DNA from: Piezodorus guildinii
Lineage: Eukaryota; Arthropoda; Insecta; Hemiptera; Pentatomidae
DNA: 64,000 nt
NCBI GenBank assembly: GCA_023052935.1
Contig: CM041295.1
Coordinates: 164,505,366-164,569,365 of the forward strand
Reading direction: 5' to 3'
Positions 1 through 11,699 of the stretch are shown one piece after another. Within the stretch, counting starts at the first letter, position 1, and every line of letters begins with the position of its first letter. A program made the translations under genes and the position numbers. The notes beneath the pieces are model-generated. The model worked only from the letters and a program-made list of their open reading frames with translations. It searched no databases and was not told the DNA's origin.

Positions 1-355
1 AGTCTGTATCGATGTTGTAAGTTTTTCTATGGCTCTGTCAATGTCATTTGTTGTCTTCAGAGGAATTTTCAAGTCTAATTTATTTTCCAAACCATATCGA
101 AATCTGTCCCAGTTGATTCGTCCTGTAATCAATGTAGAGGGAGAGGGTCTTGGAGCAAAGTTTTGAATGTAATAAAAGCAAAACTGGACTATGATCTGAT
201 GAAAGGTCGTCTAAGGACTTGATGATTGCTTGGGAGTTTTAGTCAGAAGTGCAATATCTATGCGATTGTCATGTAGGAATATGTCGAGTTCGTCACGGTG
301 GTTCAGTAGGCCATTAGCATTCCACAAAACGATAGCTAGGGGCTTTAAACTCATC
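1..355 (-). pseudogene. Jockey-like LINE ORF2, endonuclease fragment
   Basis: On the minus strand the ORF2 start is readable at about 355, with the Jockey-type opening LWNANGLLNHRDEL, followed by a stretch like the ALITETRL region of the intact copy at 14547-17225. It then jumps directly to LDDLSSDHSPVL, the catalytic SDH motif of AP-type endonucleases. Most of the domain between these two points is therefore deleted. The rest is degraded and runs off the left edge of the window. It lies just downstream of its own ORF1 (351-1795). In an intact element this enzyme nicks target DNA for target-primed reverse transcription. This copy is dead. Confidence 0.8.
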
Positions 356-1795
356 GTGGGATATTAAGAGGAATTTCATACAGGAATCTTGTGAGGAGGT
401 TGATCAGTGGTCGAATGGTCTCTTGAATTTCGAAAAGGAAGGATGATAGAATGGATGTCGACAGGATGTTGGTTGGAAAAAGAATAAGGGTCAGGAGGCT
501 GAGGTGGGTAGTTGATCTGGTTATAATTGGTTGCTGGGGGATGGATACGCTGTGGTGTACGAGGAGTTGATTCGGTTTTTGAAGGTTGGGTTGGGTTTGA
601 CCGGATAGGTAGTGTGGAACTTGGGGGTGGATGCGGAGGTGGTAATTTGACCCGCAACGGAAAGTGATGGGGAGGAATTGACTGAGGTTTAGACTAGAAA
701 GATCTGGTCTGAGGCTTGGATTGGCAGGTCTGTTGTTTGATTTGAGAGGTCTGAGGCTTAGGTTGGGAGACCCGAGGCGCCTGAGGTTGTTGTTTTCTCG
801 TTGTTTCTGATTGAGGATTAAGGTCCTGTGGTGGTCCTGTTGACGTGGATGGTTGCTGGGTGGTGGCTTGAGATGGTATTTTATCCAATTCAGGAAAAAT
901 AGCCGAAGATTAAAACTCAGGAGGCTGGATGTAACTCTTTTCCGGGCGTTTAACTGCTGTATGTAGAGTACGGTTTCTGAGCTGCCTTTTGTAGACGGAG
1001 CATCTTCTGTAGCTCGCTGGGTGTCCTTCTCCACAGAGAGCGCATTCTGCTGACTCATCTCTAGGTCTGCTACATTCGTTAGAGGCGTGTGGGCCGGCAC
1101 ATTTGACCCACCTGGCCTGGTGGTAACAATAACTCTTTGTATGCCCCAAATTTTGACATTTGGTGCATTGAACAATGATATTTTTTTGTCTCGGCTCCTC
1201 AAATTTAACAGTTGAGTAAACTAGCCGGTTGATATTAAAAATGTCTGAATAATTTTTCGATGGCTCTAAATCCACGAAAAATAACGGTAAAGGGTATTTA
1301 TCCGTAGGGTGTAATACACATGACACATTTCTTACAATGTGACCGATTTCTTCTAATTCTTCTTTTATAACATCTGTAGGGGTTGTTGAATGGGGATCTC
1401 CAGTAAGACTGCTCTGTAGGATTTTTCCTGTTTCAACTGGTAACAATGAAAATCATAGTTTTTTAATGTGAGGTGGCTGATCAATATTTTATATGTTTCT
1501 TTGGAAGTGGTGTTTATTTTTACGTCACCGACTCGAGAGAAACATGGAAAATTAGTAGGTCCTATTAAATTCGATATTTCTTTGCTAAATTTTAAGAAAT
1601 TTTCTATTTTCGATACGTAAACGGGTGGTGGCTCGGGATCGGTAAAACCCTGTGACGCCTGAATCGGATTTGGTTTATTTAGCGTGGTAGTTGGGTTATT
1701 GCTTGCTGAGGTACTTGGTTTAGATATGTCTGATGTTAATGGCTGCAATAGATTGGCTGCGAGTGATAGGTTGAGATTTATTTTGAGGTGGCATT
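351..1795 (-). pseudogene. Jockey-like LINE ORF1 (gag-like, zinc knuckles)
   Basis: This is an ORF1 nucleic-acid-binding protein of a Jockey LINE, homologous to the ORF1 genes at 17226-18535 and 28228-29554. The start is ATG at about 1795 (MPPQNKSQ). A conserved central domain contains PLPLFFVDLEPS. Three zinc-knuckle motifs follow at about 1015-1150: a CX2CX4HX4C (CTKCQNLGHTKSYC) and two related ones. A proline/glutamine-rich tail follows, and the end (FLFEIQETIRPLINLLT) matches the C-terminus of the other copies. Frame changes near the start, near 1440 and near 370, plus a stop at 910-912, show it is broken. Its stop codon overlaps the ORF2 start (ATGA). Confidence 0.85.
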
Positions 1796-2635
1796 TTAGT
1801 TTTTGACGATTTGTTTTTTTTCTTGTTCGGTGAATTGCTGGCTGAATTCGGGGCAGAATGGCGATTTCTTCTTTTTAGAGTACGTTGTTTTAAATATTGG
1901 GAGTCGGTTTCGCTTATTTCGAAAATTGTGCCTCTTCCTCAGTCTCGTCATTTGAAGTTTGCTCTAAATCCATATTTAATAATTACAAAAATTAGAGTCA
2001 GTAATAAAATAATATCAATTTGAAAAAAAAAAAAAAAGACAAAAAAATATATATAACCTATATATTAAAAAAAATTTAATTAATCCTTAAAAATTAAATT
2101 ATTTACATAAATATATACAATGAAATAAAAAGAACATTTTAGGAAGAAAAAAAAATTATAAAAGGAAAAAAGAGAAAAAAAAAGAACTTCTATAGTCTCT
2201 ATACGAACTGAGGACGGCTGGAAGCAGGTAGGTTGTCAGGCTGGTCGTGAAGTTGGTGATAAGAGCCAGAGGATTAACTGCCTCGTGGCAGCCTTAACTC
2301 AGTACCACCTCTTAATTGAGCTAGTTATAAATTAAAACACACTCACCTCAGTGTTCGACATCGTTATAATGTCCAAATGTTCTTAATATCACCTTTTACA
2401 AAGACTGAAAACTGTTCATAACGATTCACAATACTTATAGAGTTACAATGATAGAGCGATATGAATTCAGTATTTCACTGTCGGCCATGACACTCCAACT
2501 CAAGAAAATGTTAAACTTTTAATAACCAAGAGGAATCAATATCAAACCTGACCATTATGTAATTAAATAAGGATTTTTAACTTAAAAAAGATTTTTGACA
2601 ATATTGGAAGATGTATTTATTTTGGACTGTAAATT
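1796..2635. other. AT-rich stretch without a gene
   Basis: The first part is probably the 5' untranslated region of the Jockey relic to its left. A-rich runs follow at 2020-2190, then mixed sequence. No coding similarity is recognised on either strand. Confidence 0.5.
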
Positions 2636-2668
2636 CTGAAGATGAGGCATTGTTAGCCCCGAAACGTT
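2636..2668 (+). ncRNA. Hammerhead-ribozyme-like core
   Basis: CTGAAGA (2636-2642) is followed by a short pairable arm (GGC with GCC) and then CGAAACG (2660-2666). This fits the hammerhead core pattern CUGANGA, stem II, GAAA. Such cores are established features of the LTR-like repeats of Penelope-like elements. Stems I and III and the cleavage site were not verified, so activity is not claimed. Confidence 0.35.
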
Positions 2669-5600
2669 AATTAAATTATGTATGAGACATAAATGAATAA
2701 TTATCAAAAAGAAGAGATCGTTTCCAAAATACCTAATTCAGAATTCAGAATAAAATTATATATTTGAAAAAAAGATTGTTTTTACTTCCAAGCAGGTGAT
2801 TAATTATTAAATTTATATGGATGTAGAGTGTGATTCGAAAAATTTACTTATATTTTTGAACCACTTGCACCCTTCTCCCCCACGTCCCAACAAAATGCTC
2901 CCCAAGCCCTAGACATCAATAGCTTAAGTTAATGTGTAGACTCTATAGTTATATAAGACCACTCTTATAGTTATATAAGAAAAGTATAATTGTGAAAATT
3001 TATTAATCCTCATTTTCCTTCAATTGATTAGCATATTATTTATAGTTTATATTTATACATTTCTGATTCAATGAGATACAGTGGATTATTTAAAATTAAG
3101 ATACTTTGGAGGAATTATCTTTGAGTTTTCAGAAGTTAAGTCTTGTCATAATATTTTAATGAGGATAAAATTTGGTTCGGATTAAAGAACATTTAATAAT
3201 ACATTTGTGTAAAGAATTTAATCATAACCGTTGAGGCCGTTTTTAAGATTTTTTTTTATTTGTTGCATGGATACCATGCATTATATGGTCCGAAGTAGCC
3301 TATTCGGCAAGTTTATTTAGGTGAAAAAGCTACTAAATAATCTGTATCATATATATTTCTACATATGAAATTTCAGTCTCAAACGAAGTTTGGTGTTTGA
3401 GCTTGACTTAACACCAACCTCATTGTGCACGACTTGAATATTTGGACTCAAGAGAACTTGAAATGTTCACATCCGTTGAAAGTTGAATTGCTTATTCATA
3501 TAGATTCATATAAAAAGTTATTCTTTTTCCCACATAGCGATTAGTTAGGCTATATTTTATGATAGCATCGTAGAATTATGCTGGTTGGTGAGGAGTAAAT
3601 TGATCCCGAATCCATCCACCCTCTCATCATCATCAAATCAATGACCTTATAGAGCTTCTTTTCAACCCAAGGAAATGGAAATCGAGGGGCGTTAGATTCG
3701 GACGTAAAGGCGAATGATCAAGCTGGGCTCATGGAATTTCCAGTAGTTTGGAGACAACTAGCTTTTGAATGGGTTCTGGCATAGTAGACTTAAATCAACA
3801 GCTTGCAATAGTAAAAAGCGTCAAATTTTCTTCAGTCATACAAATACGTCTCAACTTATGAGGTTCTATTTTAATGGCAAAGGATCCATCTAAAAAAACT
3901 TTACGAAACTGAAGGTCATTTATGATGATCGCTTGAAAGTTCCCCAACTTATTTAGATCTGCTCTGAAGTTTCTGATATGCTCGCCTTTCAATCGATTTT
4001 GAGAATGTCTTGAGCCGCAAGAATTTTTTATTCTGTAATATTAGTCCAAGAAAGGCGATGGTCTTGCTTATTTTCCAGATGTCCCCATCCTTTCTTGAAC
4101 TATTTATGAAAGGCAAACAATGTGCAGTCAGTCTCTGAAAAATTACTATCGCTAAAACTCCTTCCAAAATTCTAATGCTTCCTCCATTTGTAGCGCGAGT
4201 CCGTTCCTGCCGAGTGTATATGCTTAGTAAGAAAACGTTTATAATTGATTCACTCTTGTATTATTGGTTTTAGGAGTGTTTAGGCTTATTATTTCCACCA
4301 TGTCACTTTGTATAATTTTAGTCCTTGTACTAATATTTATTATTTTTTAATCGTCCTCATATATCTATGTGGTTCCCTCCTACTTAAGTCGTTTTCCTTT
4401 TACATAAAGTTTTGTTTTTGCAATTTTTAAACATATTGGTACATTATTATTTTAACTACAGTTTAAATATGATGTTAGATAAAACAAATCATTTTGACAG
4501 AATAATTAAAATAATATATGCGGTTTATATGATTTAAATGCATAATGTGGTGGACAAGTAATAGATTTAGTATGTCCCTCACCTCTCATTATTTTCACTC
4601 TTTTGATAATCTGGTAAAATAGGAACAATATTACTTTACATCTTGAAAATAACGAATGGCTGCCAAATATTTCTTAAGACCCCCGGCCAAAATACCTCTT
4701 TTTGCCCGAACTCCTTTACCTAGAGTTTAATAAGAGGCCAGGCAGTGAGTAAGTGCTATTTATACTAGTCTGATGAACATAACGTTCTTGACCGAGATCC
4801 AGCCTACCAAAAGCACTGTCTTACGCGGATTCGTTCTTAGTGTCGGATTCGAGAACCAAATTAACTCAATATTCTCTAGCTCTACATCCCTTTTTACAAC
4901 TACCATACAAATTTATTTCTGACGATAGAAATTGAAACGACGCTTCTGTCAAGAAATGATAAAATAATTGTAAAAAGCAATAATGACCATTACAGTAATA
5001 AGCGATTGATCAGAACTGAATCAAATCGAACAAATATTCTTTTTTCTCATTTGTATTTTTCCTCATTTTCTCCAAGTCTATCTGAATGAATATTAGACAG
5101 GTGAGGTGAGATATAAGATACTTATCCACAAAAGGGAATACCTCGAAAAAAATTAGTGGTATGAACGAACCACTTTAATCCATAAAGTCCGAAAAACTTG
5201 TAAATGCTATACTATCATAATCAAAATAAAGGATAAGTGACTAATGGGAGGTTCATCGGGAAAGGAAATAGTGAGGGTAAGGAATAAGTGGAATGTTAGC
5301 CGCCTGGATTTAACAGAAACACGATATTCTTATAAGAAAGATTTTCTTGAAGATGGGGTGGAATATCCTAGGAAAGAAGTTTAAGCAAAAAATAAAAATT
5401 TTGGATGAGTAGAAAGAAGACTTGAAACTACGAAAATAACATTTAATTTTACAGTGTTTAATGTCAGTATCAACTAATAAATCCACAGTCCATTGTTAAC
5501 TTGTTTTTTTAAAAGGGTTTCTTGGTGTTCAAGGGGAAAGAGAAAGAAGTAAAACTGAAAACAAAAATTAAAAATTAAATTGAAAAGAAATATTAGAGTT

Positions 5601-5917
5601 TTTAAGGAAACGTAATGGAAGCTTAAGGAAGTGGGGAGGGACATGCGCTCTTGGTCTTCTTACTTCCCGGCTATATAAATAAGAACCACTTCAGTCGAGA
5701 AATATATCCATCAGTAAAAGCGTAACTCTTAGTTTCATTAACCAAAAACTATTAGCCTTTTTACCATTTTTAATGTTTGAATCTACTCAATGAATAGAAA
5801 AAATATTTATATAATGACATGCCGAAGTTATCTTTAATTATGGAAGAACTGAACTGAATAGAACGTTTAGGAATGTTTCATTCACCATATAATAGTAAAA
5901 GAGCTATAAATGAAAAA

Positions 5918-5962
<45 letters not shown>

Positions 5963-7194
5963 TTTTTATTATTTTTTTTTTTATACCTCGCATAGCAGCG
6001 TGATAGAAAGAGTGGTCATTCAAAAGTTAACTGTATTAATGATCAATATATTATAGCTAAAATTTATTTATATATTCCGATATTGTCTGATTATTTCCTT
6101 CATTATTTTCCCATAAGTTTTAGATGATTAAATAATCGTAAATAACCCACATCAACATTTCCTAAAAATTGAAACTCCCCCAAACTTATGATATGAATGT
6201 TCAGCACGTGATCCCAAGCATTAGAATCAAATCTTTTGGTTCTCGACTTGTATGTGGTGAAGATATGAACGGTCCACGCGGTAACATTGGTAGCTCTTTA
6301 CTCCTCAAGTAGGCAGAGATGATATTCTTTGAAGACTGGGAGTGAGCTTCCTCCCCTCCTGCCTCCTATTTAGTCGAGAGGGAGATGTCTGGGTCGAGGA
6401 GGAAGCCTAATGAAAAACTAAAAAAAATATTTTTCTAACATATACTCCATTATTAAAAGTACGAATATACCGACTACCGACCTTAACATATAGTCTCAGT
6501 TCTGTTATATTTTTAACGTATGACATGCAAATCAGCGTAAACTATAGCAAGCTGCGACAATCTTATTTTCTTTTAATGAATTTTAAAATAAATATAATTT
6601 CTTCCAATCATTTTATTAATACATTCGGATGAACTGCTTACATTTGTTCAATAAAATGTCTATGTTTTTTTTATATTATGCTGTCTAATATTATGGAAAT
6701 ATCCATTCTTTTATCGGATACTCGTGAAATTCCACCTGATAACAGAAGGAAAGTTATGGTGTAATGCGTTGCCCATGATCCCTATACACTTGGAAAATCG
6801 TTTCTAAGCCAAAAATCTGGATTTATTCCAAAACATTAAATATAATAGATTGGTCGCATCTGAAAGCCTTACATTGCAACACAACAATGTTTGTTGACAA
6901 TTGCGTCACGTTAATTTAGGGTAACTTAAAGGAGTGTAAGATGTTATACCAACTCTATCACGATGCGTTTAATTGTAAATTGGTAACTTGAAGCTGTAAA
7001 GCATACTGCTTAGCTGCCAGGAACGAATTTTTGTTTGAATTGGGTTGTAACACATGAAATGTTCGATTTTTTTAATCTCAATCTTTACTGAGGATCAAAG
7101 CGTTGTCTGCTGATTCCTAGAAAAATATTTACCATCTGTAATAAACACTTATTAATTCCTAAGTTGGCATACAGATTTAAGTATATTTTTAATT
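2669..7194. other. Intergenic, no gene recognised
   Basis: This is AT-rich DNA with only short reading frames, none with a recognisable domain. The minus-strand frames between 3795 and 4167 read like continuous peptide in two frames, but I could not assign them to a family. A (TA)n tract lies at 5926-5958. No other structure is seen. Confidence 0.5.
5926..5958. repeat. (TA)n microsatellite
   Basis: A pure TA run is preceded by an A-run and followed by T-rich sequence. Confidence 0.95.
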
Positions 7195-7825
7195 GTGCCC
7201 AAGAAAATACTGTTTCCGAACGATTTTTTTTTTTTTTTTAAGATTCCAAACTCGGTCATTTCGCCAGGCAGCAAGGAATTATTATTCATACGATTTGTGA
7301 AGGAAGTTATAATGAAAGAACCATCCGCCGTTGGTTTACAAAATTTCTTCAGGAGATGCGAAATTCGAAAGTCTACCCGTGCATGGCCTCTAACATCAAT
7401 TGAGAACGAAGATCTTGAAAAAACTGTGAAAGAAAACCCTCATAAAACTTGCATGAGAGCAAGGGACAAATCGTAAGATAGTTTACTTCTTCTTCTTCTT
7501 CTTTCAGTGGCGCAACAGGCCGTGTAGACCCTGGGCCTCGCGGTGTAAACTCCTGCAAGTTTACACTTACGCTTCACGATGCTAATTTTAGTGTAGGGTC
7601 ATCATTCCCTACGACTAATTTTGTGAGTGGCCACCCTTTGGCTGACGGGTCTCACATACCCGGGGGAGATGTTGTAAAGATAGTTTACAGGCAATCTAAA
7701 TTGATCGGTAAAACGAAAAAGACTGAATCCTGGGTCCCACACGAGCTCAACAACAACAAACGTCAGCAGCTGAACCGTAAAGAGACGTGTGTTTCTTAGC
7801 TTGCTCGTCAAAGAAACGAACCATT
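7195..7825 (+). pseudogene. mariner-type transposase relic, split by a SINE
   Basis: The 5' part (7310-7474) reads LQNFFRRCEIRKS and later SIENEDLEKTVKENPHKT. This follows the mariner N-terminal pattern of a helix-turn-helix region, then a (D/E)N-L-...NP-T linker. After the SINE at 7487-7676, the same gene resumes at 7689 with a stretch ending IGKTKKTESWVPHELN, matching the family motif WVPHEL. It fades near 7820, where a Jockey relic begins. The catalytic DDD part is missing. Intact mariner transposase is about 340 residues; roughly 110 can be traced here. Confidence 0.6.
7487..7676 (-). mobile_element. tRNA-derived SINE, 5'-truncated copy
   Basis: The reverse complement matches the body of the SINE at 9625-9844 over most of its length, including the block GCGAGGCCCAGGG. 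The tRNA-like head is mostly missing. On its own strand it ends in a (GAA)n tail. The 12-bp sequence AAGATAGTTTAC lies at both 7475-7486 and 7677-7688, a clear target-site duplication. The insertion interrupts the mariner relic. Confidence 0.85.
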
Positions 7826-8689
7826 CCACCATCCAGCAATGCCATAATGTGGTGGACGTTTTCTCGTCTTCATCGGAGCGTGGATTGTACTGCACGAGAG
7901 CCTTCCTCGATGTAGAACAGGCCTTTGACCGAGTGTGGCACCCGAGATTGCTTTGCAAACTCCGTAAATTCCTTCCACCTACATACTTCCTCATTATCCA
8001 GTCCTATCTCTCAGACAGGTCCTTCAAAGTAAATCATAACCGTTGCTATTCATCTCTTTTTAATCAGAATGCAGGTGTTCCTTAAGACAGTATTCTAGGA
8101 CCCATCCTTTACACACTTTCCTTTCTACCTATGCTGACGACACTTGTGTGTTATCAGTCAACAACGATCCAACTATTGCCTCCCAAACTCTTCAATCCCA
8201 CATCAGAGACCTTGAAGTATGATGTCAGAAGTGGAGAATAAAAATAAATTCCAATAAATCCCACCAAATAACCTTTACCCTTCGCCGTAAACCTATGACA
8301 TCTTGCCCAATAGTATCCTTCAATAACACTCCTCTTGTCCCGGTTGAACAGGTCCGATACCAAGGACTGCACCTGGACAAACGTCTTACTTGGAACCCTC
8401 ATACAAAACTGAAAAGACAAGAAACTGTCCAACGTTTTCGACTACTTCAATACTTATTATGACAAACGCTCTAACCTTCCACTTAAGTACAAAAGGCTCA
8501 TCTACATGACTATCATAAGATTGATAAGGACTTACGGAATAAAGATTTGAGGCTCTACTAAACCATCAAATTCTTCCCGTCTACAATCCTTGCAATCAAA
8601 AATCCTTCGAAAACTCCTCAATGCTCCTATTTTTGTCTCTAATAAACTCATCCATAAAGACCTTAACCCTATGTTGCTGACTTGGCGCG

Positions 8690-8720
8690 AACCAGGTACC
8701 ACTCTTGTTTGAGCCTGAAC

Positions 8721-8776
<56 letters not shown>

Positions 8777-9430
8777 ACCTGTATATTTTTGTTTGTAATA
8801 TAAAAAATTAAATTAAATTAAAAATAGTTTTTTTTTAATGAGGAAAATATTTTAATTTTTTGTTAATATTTAATTAGAGTGTTCTATTTACGTCTAATAT
8901 TTCTATTCAATAGTGTAGGGATTAGACAGATAACAGTGCCCCCTTGCCCTCAAGCCAGTACCGTTTGCACTAGCAAGCTGAGAGCTTACCTTCAAACCAT
9001 TTTTTGATCAGGACTTCGTCTCGTCTTCTTGAAGATCACCGTCTTTCCAGAGTCGCTTACCCGTCGTGCGGAACCGAAGAATTTATATACAGTTAACTAT
9101 CCTTGATAATTTTTTTCTCATTATATTTGTTGTATTTTTTTTTTTTGTAATATTTTTAGTACTACTAACACACTAACCCAATTTTTAGACTTATTTTTTT
9201 TACAGTTTGGTTAATCAAAGATTTTTTGATTTTTTTATAAATCAAATGATTTATTTGTTTTTGTTGTAAATTTTCCTCATTTTTTTATTAAACTTTTATT
9301 TATTTTATTTCCTTTCAATTTTATCTTTTTATTTAATATTACCTATTTTTTAAAATTTTAATGTTAAGAACTCAAGACCAGCTCTTTTCGAAACGGGATC
9401 GAGTCTACGTTAGCCCAACTTTCTTTTATT
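8690..9430. other. Unidentified insertion in the Jockey relic
   Basis: The flanking ORF2 sequence is interrupted here relative to the other Jockey copies. The insert starts near the sequence before a (TA)n tract (8722-8773), then runs through T-rich DNA. It has no coding similarity that I recognise, and I did not find a clear target duplication. Confidence 0.5.
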
Positions 9431-9624
9431 TCGTTTTAACGTAACTCATCCCATAGTTTCAATCCTTGCTTCCTCTACAATTCCTGATAATCCTCCAAGG
9501 CGCCTGAAAAGAAGATGGCCACAGGACCTTCTATCTGGTTTAACATAGTTTTTGGAGAGCTGCCAATGGGTAGTATCCCCACATTTGAATCCATGACATT
9601 TGTGCCTTGTATCTCATTTCCTAG

Positions 9625-9844
9625 GAGAGCCCGTGGCTGAGTGGCTAGAGCGCTAGTCTCTCATGCACAGTCTCCCCCCGGGGTATGTGAGACCTGTCAG
9701 CCAATGTTGGCCACTCACAAAAATTAGGCGTAGGGAGTGATGACCCTACACTATAAATTGCATCGTGAAACGCGAGTGTAAACTCCCAGGAGATTACACC
9801 GCGAGGCCCAGGGCCTGCACGGCCTGTCGCGCAACAAACAAAAA
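9625..9844 (+). mobile_element. tRNA-derived SINE, full-length copy
   Basis: The head carries a perfect RNA polymerase III A box, TGGCTGAGTGG (9634-9644), and a B-box-like GGTATGTGAGACC (9682-9694), spaced as in a tRNA. A non-tRNA body follows, shared with the copy at 7487-7676. ATCTCATTTCCTAG flanks it on both sides (9611-9624 and 9845-9858), giving a 14-bp target duplication. The short A-rich tail differs from the (GAA)n tail of the other copy. It sits in the 3' untranslated part of the Jockey relic. Confidence 0.9.
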
Positions 9845-9988
9845 ATCTCATTTCCTAGATGTATATCATTATACAGTTGTAAATTGCAATAAATCTATTA
9901 AAATAAAAAAAAAATATATTTTTCTTATCATCTTTATATATTGTATTCTACTACTGGTTCTTATCTTTGTTTTTGGGATTTTATAGCC

Positions 9989-10020
9989 CTGAAGAAGGCC
10001 TATAATTTAGGACGAAACGT
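9989..10020 (+). ncRNA. Hammerhead-ribozyme-like core
   Basis: CTGAAGA (9989-9995), a short arm CCTA...TAGG able to pair as stem II, then GAAACGTC (10014-10021). This is the same arrangement as at 2636 and 46543. It probably marks a fragment of a Penelope-like LTR-type repeat. Stem I and the cleavage position were not verified. Confidence 0.4.
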
Positions 10021-10029
10021 CGGCACCAG

Positions 10030-10640
10030 TAAATTAGGTTTATATTTAATTGTGTGTTCTATTGACTGCACCCTGAACCAACTTCTTCCATATATACATA
10101 CAGTTCAACATTCTCACTTCATGATCAATAATTTCTATTTAGCTGGTTTAAGAAAACCACGAGAACACAAAAATACAATCATTTGTTAAATACAAACTAA
10201 CATAAAATTTGATTATTATTAAGGTATTTATGGTCAAGGTTTATTTTGCATGTAAAACACTTTTTGTTGATTTAATAAATGATAATATTTCTAAGTATAA
10301 ATAAAGTATACGAAGAGGAAACCTTTGCAATGGTTAGGAACAGTGGAAAGTACAGATGGCCTAGGTTGGTTAGACGTTTAAAAAAAGGTTCGAATTCGGA
10401 CTGGGTGGGTTAATATTTATTTCGCTATCCCATATGAAAAAAACTCTTCCTTCCCAGTTTGGTCAGAATATGTTGGTTACCTTTAAGAAACCTATACTGT
10501 TTGTTGTAATAAAAAAATAAAGACATAATGCGGACAAATACTAAGACGAAATTTGTTTTTAAAATCCTAGGAATCATATGATCCGAAGAATTATTCAGAT
10601 ATTTAAAAGGTGGAAGTTTTTCGGTATAAAGTTTCATATT
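10030..10640. other. AT-rich stretch, no gene recognised
   Basis: Only short reading frames are present and no domain is seen. It lies between a hammerhead-like fragment and a Jockey relic. Confidence 0.45.
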
Positions 10641-10647
10641 TATATTT

Positions 10648-11690
10648 TAGTTTCCCAGATTTTCCTCTGTTATGGAAACATTCCACTATCATTATTTTCC
10701 TAAAACCAGGCAAACCTTTCAACAACTTATATTCCGTTGAGGCCGGTTTTCCTCAAGGCAGCGTCTTGGGACCCGTCCTCTACATCCTTTACACTGCTGA
10801 TATTCCTGTTCATCCTGATACCTTTCTTGCAACATTTGCTGAGGACACCACCATCCTATCATCCAGTTCCAATCCTGAAACAACATCTTTAAACCTGCAG
10901 AGACACCTTTGCCTTATCGAACACTGGTGTAATAACTGGCGTATAAAGGTGAATGAAGCCAAATGTAAACACATAACCTTCACTCTTAGACGAAAACCCT
11001 GTCCGCCAGTTTATTTCAACTTTTATTTTTCAACGAAAGATTGACATGGGACCCACATACAAGACCTCAACCGACGATTCGAACAGTTATACCGACTAAT
11101 CAACAGAAAATCTGAACTTACAGTTGAATACTGAAACTTATCTAGACCTACGGACTTGAACCATGGGGGGGCAGCTAAACTTTCTTAAATCAAACAAATT
11201 CAATCCTTTCAATCCAAAGTCCTTAGAACAATAGTAAATGCTTCTTATTATGTCACCAACCATACCTTACACCACAACCTAAATATTCCATTTATTTTAG
11301 ATCATATTCCATCAAAACCCTCCAGATTCCATCAGAACCTTATCCATCACCCCAATCCTCTAGCTTAATCCCTTTCCAGCTCCACACATCCTTACTGCCC
11401 CCCTATAAGGTTAAAACGGCAGTGGCCCCGCGACCTATTGTAAATATGTATATTGGAGTTCTAGCATTGGCTAGATTCTCCACTCAATGTGATGTATGTA
11501 TGACGTGTATATAGGTATGAGTGATTTCTAGACTTGGTAAACAGTTTATTGATTCATTATTGTAAATATATTTTATTTATGTGTAAATGTTGTATGAATG
11601 TTATCTTTCACCACTATTATTGATGTCCAAATTGGGACAGATTGTAAAAATACTCAATAAAAAATTGTTGAAAAAATTCAGCCAAGCGCT
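10648..11690 (+). pseudogene. Jockey-like LINE ORF2 relic with internal deletion
   Basis: The reading begins FPLLWKHSTIII-FLKPGKP and then jumps to VEAGFPQGSVLGPVLYILYT. About 100 residues, including palm motif A, are lost compared with the copy at 14547-17225. The catalytic C motif reads FAEDT instead of FADDT, so one of the two metal-binding aspartates is changed. The thumb continues with stops, and the C-terminal RLKRQWPRDLL ends near 11442. A 3' untranslated region with AATAAA at about 11657 follows. It is closest to Jockey copy B, for example in WRIKVNEAKCK. Confidence 0.85.
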
Positions 11691-11699
11691 GGCAACTTA

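Larger units (their letters stand above)
7818..9912 (+). pseudogene. Jockey-like LINE ORF2 relic (reverse transcriptase to 3' end)
   Basis: The sequence starts inside the reverse transcriptase at HSTIQQ, followed by palm motif A as FLDVEQAFDRVWHP, equivalent to FLDISQAFDRVWHP in the copy at 14547-17225. The B motif is recognisable (about 8070-8100) but broken, and the C motif appears around 8125 as TYADDT in a shifted frame. The thumb region continues to about 8690. The extreme C-terminus (PPRRLKRRWPQDLL) is found only at about 9490-9530, after an insertion of about 740 bp. A 3' untranslated stretch with its own SINE insertion follows, ending in an A-run near 9912. Stops and frameshifts are numerous. 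The endonuclease domain is absent. Confidence 0.85.

Noticed and set aside
351..1202. 283-codon frame on the minus strand of the first Jockey relic
   Set aside because: Only its last part is ORF1; most is a shadow of the true frames, which carry the zinc knuckles.
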